NCBI GenBank assembly: GCA_964607755.1
Contig: CAZSMC010000044.1
Location: forward strand, 1 to 34,710
DNA from: CAZSMC01 sp964607755
GTDB lineage: Bacteria > Zhuqueibacterota > Zhuqueibacteria > Residuimicrobiales > Krinioviventaceae
Length of the DNA stretch: 34,710 nt
Direction: 5' to 3'
The notes under the pieces were generated by a model that ran no database searches, was not told the DNA's origin, and saw only the letters and a list, made by a program, of their open reading frames with translations. Below, piece after piece: positions 32,201 to 34,710 of the stretch; positions within the stretch are counted from its first letter, which is position 1; each line of letters starts with the position of its first letter. The position numbers and the translations under genes were made by a program.

Positions 32201-33926
32201 CGAATATGTGGAACAAATCGGCGCTCCTTTTGCTATCACAGTTATTGGCGGCCTGGCACTTAGCACAGTTTTCACTCTCATTTTCATTCCCACGTTTTAT
32301 ACCGGATTGGAAAATGCCATATACTGGATCCGCCACTTAAGGTTGCCAATAAAGCTAATCCAGATTGCCATGTTTATCCCTGGCTGTGTGCTGATTTTTT
32401 CAAATATTGACAGCGTTCTCTGGCGCGGTATCAATTTATTTCTTTTAACTATCCTGGTGCCGGGCATCACGTATTTTGTTTTGACCTCACTGCGGCGTGC
32501 ACAAACGCAACGAGTGCGATCGGATGAACCGCTTCACATTACCATTCAACGTCTGGTTAAGATATATGAAGAACCGAGCCGTTTTGTCCGCGAATGGAGA
32601 AAGGGATTGGCTATTCGTGAACGGTCCGGCATCACCAAAAAGTTGCGCTCTTTAAATGATTTTGATGTGCTCATTTGGCAAACTCCACTTTTAATATTTT
32701 TGGGATATTTTAATTTCATCTATCTCAAAAGTGGATTTTGGTATCTGGTGTTTTCTTTGGTCTTTTATTTTACCATGCTCAATATCTGGCAGCCGGTCGG
32801 AGAATTTATCAATTGGAAATTGGGCAAAGCATCCATAAACAAAAATACACACCGGATTCTGTTTTGGGGATTTCCACTTTTTGCGCTTTGTTATTTTTTC
32901 ATGAAATGGGAATCGATCGGCTGGACAATTGTCTTTGTTGTGTTATGGTATCTGGGACTTGCCGTGTTCACAACCTCAAATCGCCTGCATCGAGAACAGG
33001 TGAATCTGGCACGGCTTACTGGGCGGTTTGCCGGAATACGACGTCAATTTTACACATTCGTCAAACTGATTCCGGTAATTGGCAAGAAAAGAGTTCCGTT
33101 CCGTGCACTGGATGGCGTGTCCCTGGAAATCAGCAGTGGCATGTTTGGACTGGTCGGTCCGAATGGTGCCGGCAAAACTACGCTAATGCGCGCTATTTGT
33201 GGCATCCTGGAGCAATCGCGCGGAAAAATCCGTATCAATGGATTTGATCTCAGCCAATATCGGGAAGAGTTCCAGGGTTTAATCGGATATCTGCCCCAGG
33301 AATTCGGTATGTATGAAAATATGACAGCTTTTGAGTTTCTGGATTATCAGGCCATGCTCAAGGGTATGAGCGATCCCCAAAATCGCAAACAGCGGATCGC
33401 TTATGTGTTACAGGCTGTACACATGCAGGAACACCAGGATGAAAAAATTGAGTCTTTTTCTGGTGGAATGAAACAGCGGATTGGCATTGCTCAGACTTTG
33501 CTGCATCTGCCGCGAATTCTGGTGGTTGACGAACCCACCGCCGGCCTCGATCCCAGAGAACGGATTCGCTTCCGAAACTTACTCGTCGATCTCAGTCAGG
33601 ACCGGATTGTGATTTTTTCGACTCATATCATTGAGGATATCTCCAGTTCGTGTCATCGTGTGGCTGTTTTACATAAAGGTCAACTCGGCTATACTGGCGA
33701 ACCGGCACACATGGCTAAACTGGCAGAAGGGCGAGTGTGGCAGTTTATGGTCTCGCCTGAGGAATTTGGCAATGTACAGCAAAAGTATACGATTATCCAT
33801 CACATGCGGACACGGGATAACCAGATCCGTGTACGCTGTCTGGCAGAGCAGGCACCTGCGGCAGACGCAGTTAAAGTTCGGCCGACATTGGAAGATTCTT
33901 ATCTCTGGTTGTTAAAGCAAAAATAA
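29232..33926 (+). CDS. RND permease fused to an ABC transporter ATPase
   Basis: One uninterrupted 1564-residue frame; CCAGGA lies seven bases before the ATG. Residues 1 to ~1030 are a full RND permease: MNLIRFVIHRKVLISMLF, GMLLDNSVVVMEN in TM4, LAAVFESLSTPVVM and VVVNNGIIYIDYTR in the second half. Residues ~1035-1285 hold about six extra membrane helices (for example TPLLIFLGYFNFIYL and WTIVFVVLWYLGLAVF). Residues ~1290-1564 are a complete ABC ATPase: Walker A GPNGAGKTT (1309-1317), Q-loop YLPQEF, signature SFSGGMKQR (1408-1416), Walker B ILVVDEP (1429-1435) and switch His1465 in STHIIED. All catalytic residues are present, so ATP hydrolysis is expected. The C-terminal tail (YLWLLKQK) resembles stand-alone ABC-2 ATPases. 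The ABC-2 permease 10 bp downstream is the natural partner. The fusion joins proton-driven and ATP-driven modules. Confidence 0.9.
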   Translation: MNLIRFVIHRKVLISMLFVGLVLLGVVSVNQLPVELYPNAELPFLVIQVNSMQDLDPGYMEQEAVMPLEGAASSLRGIDKIESYVQRQQATIIVYFDKGVDIKYAYLHLDEKIREQASSLDDTFVVNVFKIDTQSMTNMFMGLQVRGTGGLDRVREIADQKIAPKLENIDGVANVDVFGGREKSIEIILNENAEAYNITVYQIRNLIAQNSQYKTFVGRALKSGKERFVNLVADYTDVRQLENIIVDRDASVRLGDISEVYFGVKDPESLSRVNSKDAVTVQLSRDSQSNLIEVAHKVRDQIDLLNKQVAPLGVDIVIQSDSAEQIEENIDMIIDLALLGGLFAVFVLWVFLRNIRWVLIIALAIPISIYTAFNFFYLGDISLNSLTLVGLALAVGMLLDNSVVVMENIYRLLSRGKHRDDAVMHGTSEVWRSIVAATLTTITVFVPFVFAENFLVRILGRHIGVSIISMLAVSLVVALLFIPMTTHVLLGRRHKTVGLDFQFISTKNRLLQIYNVILKSCMRYPARTIIGAVFFFFLSVLIALAVSINVPTEVESRTFDLYVTMGSGATLDQTDQVVKEVEDRLMAVKEKEEIISKVYEEEAIITLKLQKEFEKIEGHSLSQIKEAVNERIKNVSGGEISFEQPQASQRFRGGGGQNPGAGLQRMLGIGTPSESVIIKGRDIVRMQNLAEDIQTYLENSDVIANARLNVAPDRPEVHLLFDHILMSNYGVTLPQVAQELSTFQQQYNTNLTFKQGTEEYNIIIRRQGEEEEGKKIRDLKKLSIPSESGEMIDLVDISDIVLTSGTSSLYRENQEKQIEVTYRFQSEVTDSKDLLLAARAEVDDLIASINVPTDMAIEVVHDDTDLSDFYFLIGAAFILIFMILAAVFESLSTPVVMMFTIPLAAIGSLWALILTGNSLFNANTLIGFLILLGVVVNNGIIYIDYTRILRQRGFSRSRALMTAGQTRVRPILITAITTIIAMLPLALGKAEYVEQIGAPFAITVIGGLALSTVFTLIFIPTFYTGLENAIYWIRHLRLPIKLIQIAMFIPGCVLIFSNIDSVLWRGINLFLLTILVPGITYFVLTSLRRAQTQRVRSDEPLHITIQRLVKIYEEPSRFVREWRKGLAIRERSGITKKLRSLNDFDVLIWQTPLLIFLGYFNFIYLKSGFWYLVFSLVFYFTMLNIWQPVGEFINWKLGKASINKNTHRILFWGFPLFALCYFFMKWESIGWTIVFVVLWYLGLAVFTTSNRLHREQVNLARLTGRFAGIRRQFYTFVKLIPVIGKKRVPFRALDGVSLEISSGMFGLVGPNGAGKTTLMRAICGILEQSRGKIRINGFDLSQYREEFQGLIGYLPQEFGMYENMTAFEFLDYQAMLKGMSDPQNRKQRIAYVLQAVHMQEHQDEKIESFSGGMKQRIGIAQTLLHLPRILVVDEPTAGLDPRERIRFRNLLVDLSQDRIVIFSTHIIEDISSSCHRVAVLHKGQLGYTGEPAHMAKLAEGRVWQFMVSPEEFGNVQQKYTIIHHMRTRDNQIRVRCLAEQAPAADAVKVRPTLEDSYLWLLKQK

Positions 33927-33936
33927 AATACAGCTT

Positions 33937-34653
33937 ATGAAAAACACATTATACAAAACGTCAACATTTGTCATTAATTCAGTACGGTATAATTTAAAAA
34001 TTATCTTTGCCAACCGGTTTGTTTATTTTCTGTTGGCGAGTGTGATTATCTTTTTACTCATCACAGTGATCAATCTTTTCAGTGAGGAATCCGATCCATC
34101 TCCGGCGCTGGCTTATTACTGGCTGATGGTTCCGGGATTACTGCTCATGTTTTATCCATCCGTGTTTGGCATTCAAAACGACGTTGATTCCGGAATGCTG
34201 GAATTGCTGTTCGGTATTCCGAATTACCGCTACAAAGTCTGGCTGGTCCGGCTTGTTGTCATGTACATTGTTGTTTTTGTTTTGCTGGCCGTTTTGGCAT
34301 TGTTAACAGCGTTTGCATTGACGCCATTTCATGTCCTGAGCATGGTGTATCAGCTCATGTTCCCGATTTTTTTCCTGGGGTGTGTATCTTTTATGTTATC
34401 TACTCTTATCCGGAATGGTTACGGAACAGCCGTGGTGATGGTTATCATTGGATTGTTTTTCTGGATTATGAGCGGAGCCCTGTCACAAAGCAAATGGAAT
34501 ATTTTTCTCAATCCATTTCAATCGCCGGGGGAACTCAGCGATATAGTGTGGGCGACTGTAATTGCAAAAAATCGCCTTTATTTGGTCATCGGTACTCTCG
34601 TTTCTATATTATTCGCTCTTTTCAATTTGCAGAAACGGGAAAAATTTATTTGA
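33937..34653 (+). CDS. ABC-2 type permease
   Basis: A 238-residue polytopic protein with six predicted helices: RFVYFLLASVIIFLLITVIN, YWLMVPGLLLMFYPSVFG, a central block VDSGMLELLFGIPNYRYKVW (the short coupling helix and adjacent loop typical of ABC-2 permeases), LVVMYIVVFVLLAVLALL, LMFPIFFLGCVSFMLSTL, GTAVVMVIIGLFFWIMSGA and a last helix before the basic end LQKREKFI. It is the membrane partner expected for the ABC ATPase domain just upstream. The 10-bp spacing argues for joint translation. It appears complete: ATG at 33937, TGA at 34651-34653. Further subunits (another permease or an adaptor) could lie beyond the window's right end. Confidence 0.85.
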   Translation: MKNTLYKTSTFVINSVRYNLKIIFANRFVYFLLASVIIFLLITVINLFSEESDPSPALAYYWLMVPGLLLMFYPSVFGIQNDVDSGMLELLFGIPNYRYKVWLVRLVVMYIVVFVLLAVLALLTAFALTPFHVLSMVYQLMFPIFFLGCVSFMLSTLIRNGYGTAVVMVIIGLFFWIMSGALSQSKWNIFLNPFQSPGELSDIVWATVIAKNRLYLVIGTLVSILFALFNLQKREKFI

Positions 34654-34710
34654 TTTCCTGTTTTTAAAATATCATTGTATTATATCTCTGTTATTTTTAC
34701 ATTCAATTCT

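Overview
The window looks like a draft scaffold from an uncultured bacterium of the FCB group, possibly Calditrichota or KSB1-like. The first gene ends in a type IX secretion (T9SS) sorting domain with the NYPNPFN signature. Several families seen here (DUF6057, PD40 lipoproteins with a heme motif, Tat-exported Gfo/Idh/MocA enzymes, UPF0175/DUF3368 modules) are common in that group. The placement is inference from gene content only. A run of 100 N (27891-27990) marks an assembly gap. I saw no tRNA, rRNA or CRISPR array.

Region 1 (1-8400) is a decayed accessory zone. After the truncated T9SS cargo gene come several gene remnants: an M14 carboxypeptidase with its catalytic core deleted, the C-terminus of a Gfo/Idh/MocA oxidoreductase behind a broken lipoprotein signal, a flavin reductase C-terminus, a possible restriction endonuclease N-terminus, a frameshifted DNA adenine methyltransferase and the last codons of a glycyl radical enzyme. 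Intact genes among them are two toxin-antitoxin modules (Phd-like/PIN and UPF0175/DUF3368) and a self-inhibited Fic AMP-transferase. A 255-bp direct repeat with hairpins and a degenerate small ORF flanks the second toxin-antitoxin module, and a related hairpin element overlaps the glycyl radical remnant.

Region 2 (8408-19515) is a co-directional block around three alkaline-phosphatase-superfamily proteins. One is a seven-helix membrane protein with a Thr at the nucleophile site, one is membrane-anchored and one is Tat-exported. They are accompanied by a DUF6057 membrane protein, a heme-motif (CxxCH) PD40 lipoprotein, a 63-residue soluble protein and a membrane protein. Genes from 10859 onward are 10-50 bp apart and look like one operon. 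Envelope phosphotransfer or surface-polymer modification is a plausible but unproven role.

Region 3 (20039-23178) is a three-gene cassette of exported sugar enzymes: two TIM-barrel isomerase/epimerase-like proteins around a Gfo/Idh/MocA oxidoreductase. Region 4 (23694-25936) holds an AAA ATPase with a nuclease-like C-terminus and a DUF2293 protein, followed by an intergenic stretch rich in hairpins.

Region 5 (26269-34653) is the most unusual. An RND efflux permease (interrupted by the gap) is followed by a 1564-residue protein in which a complete RND permease continues, through about six extra membrane helices, into a complete ABC ATPase domain. An ABC-2 type permease starts 10 bp later. This suggests a hybrid exporter combining proton-driven and ATP-driven machinery. 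No periplasmic adaptor or outer-membrane channel gene lies inside the window.
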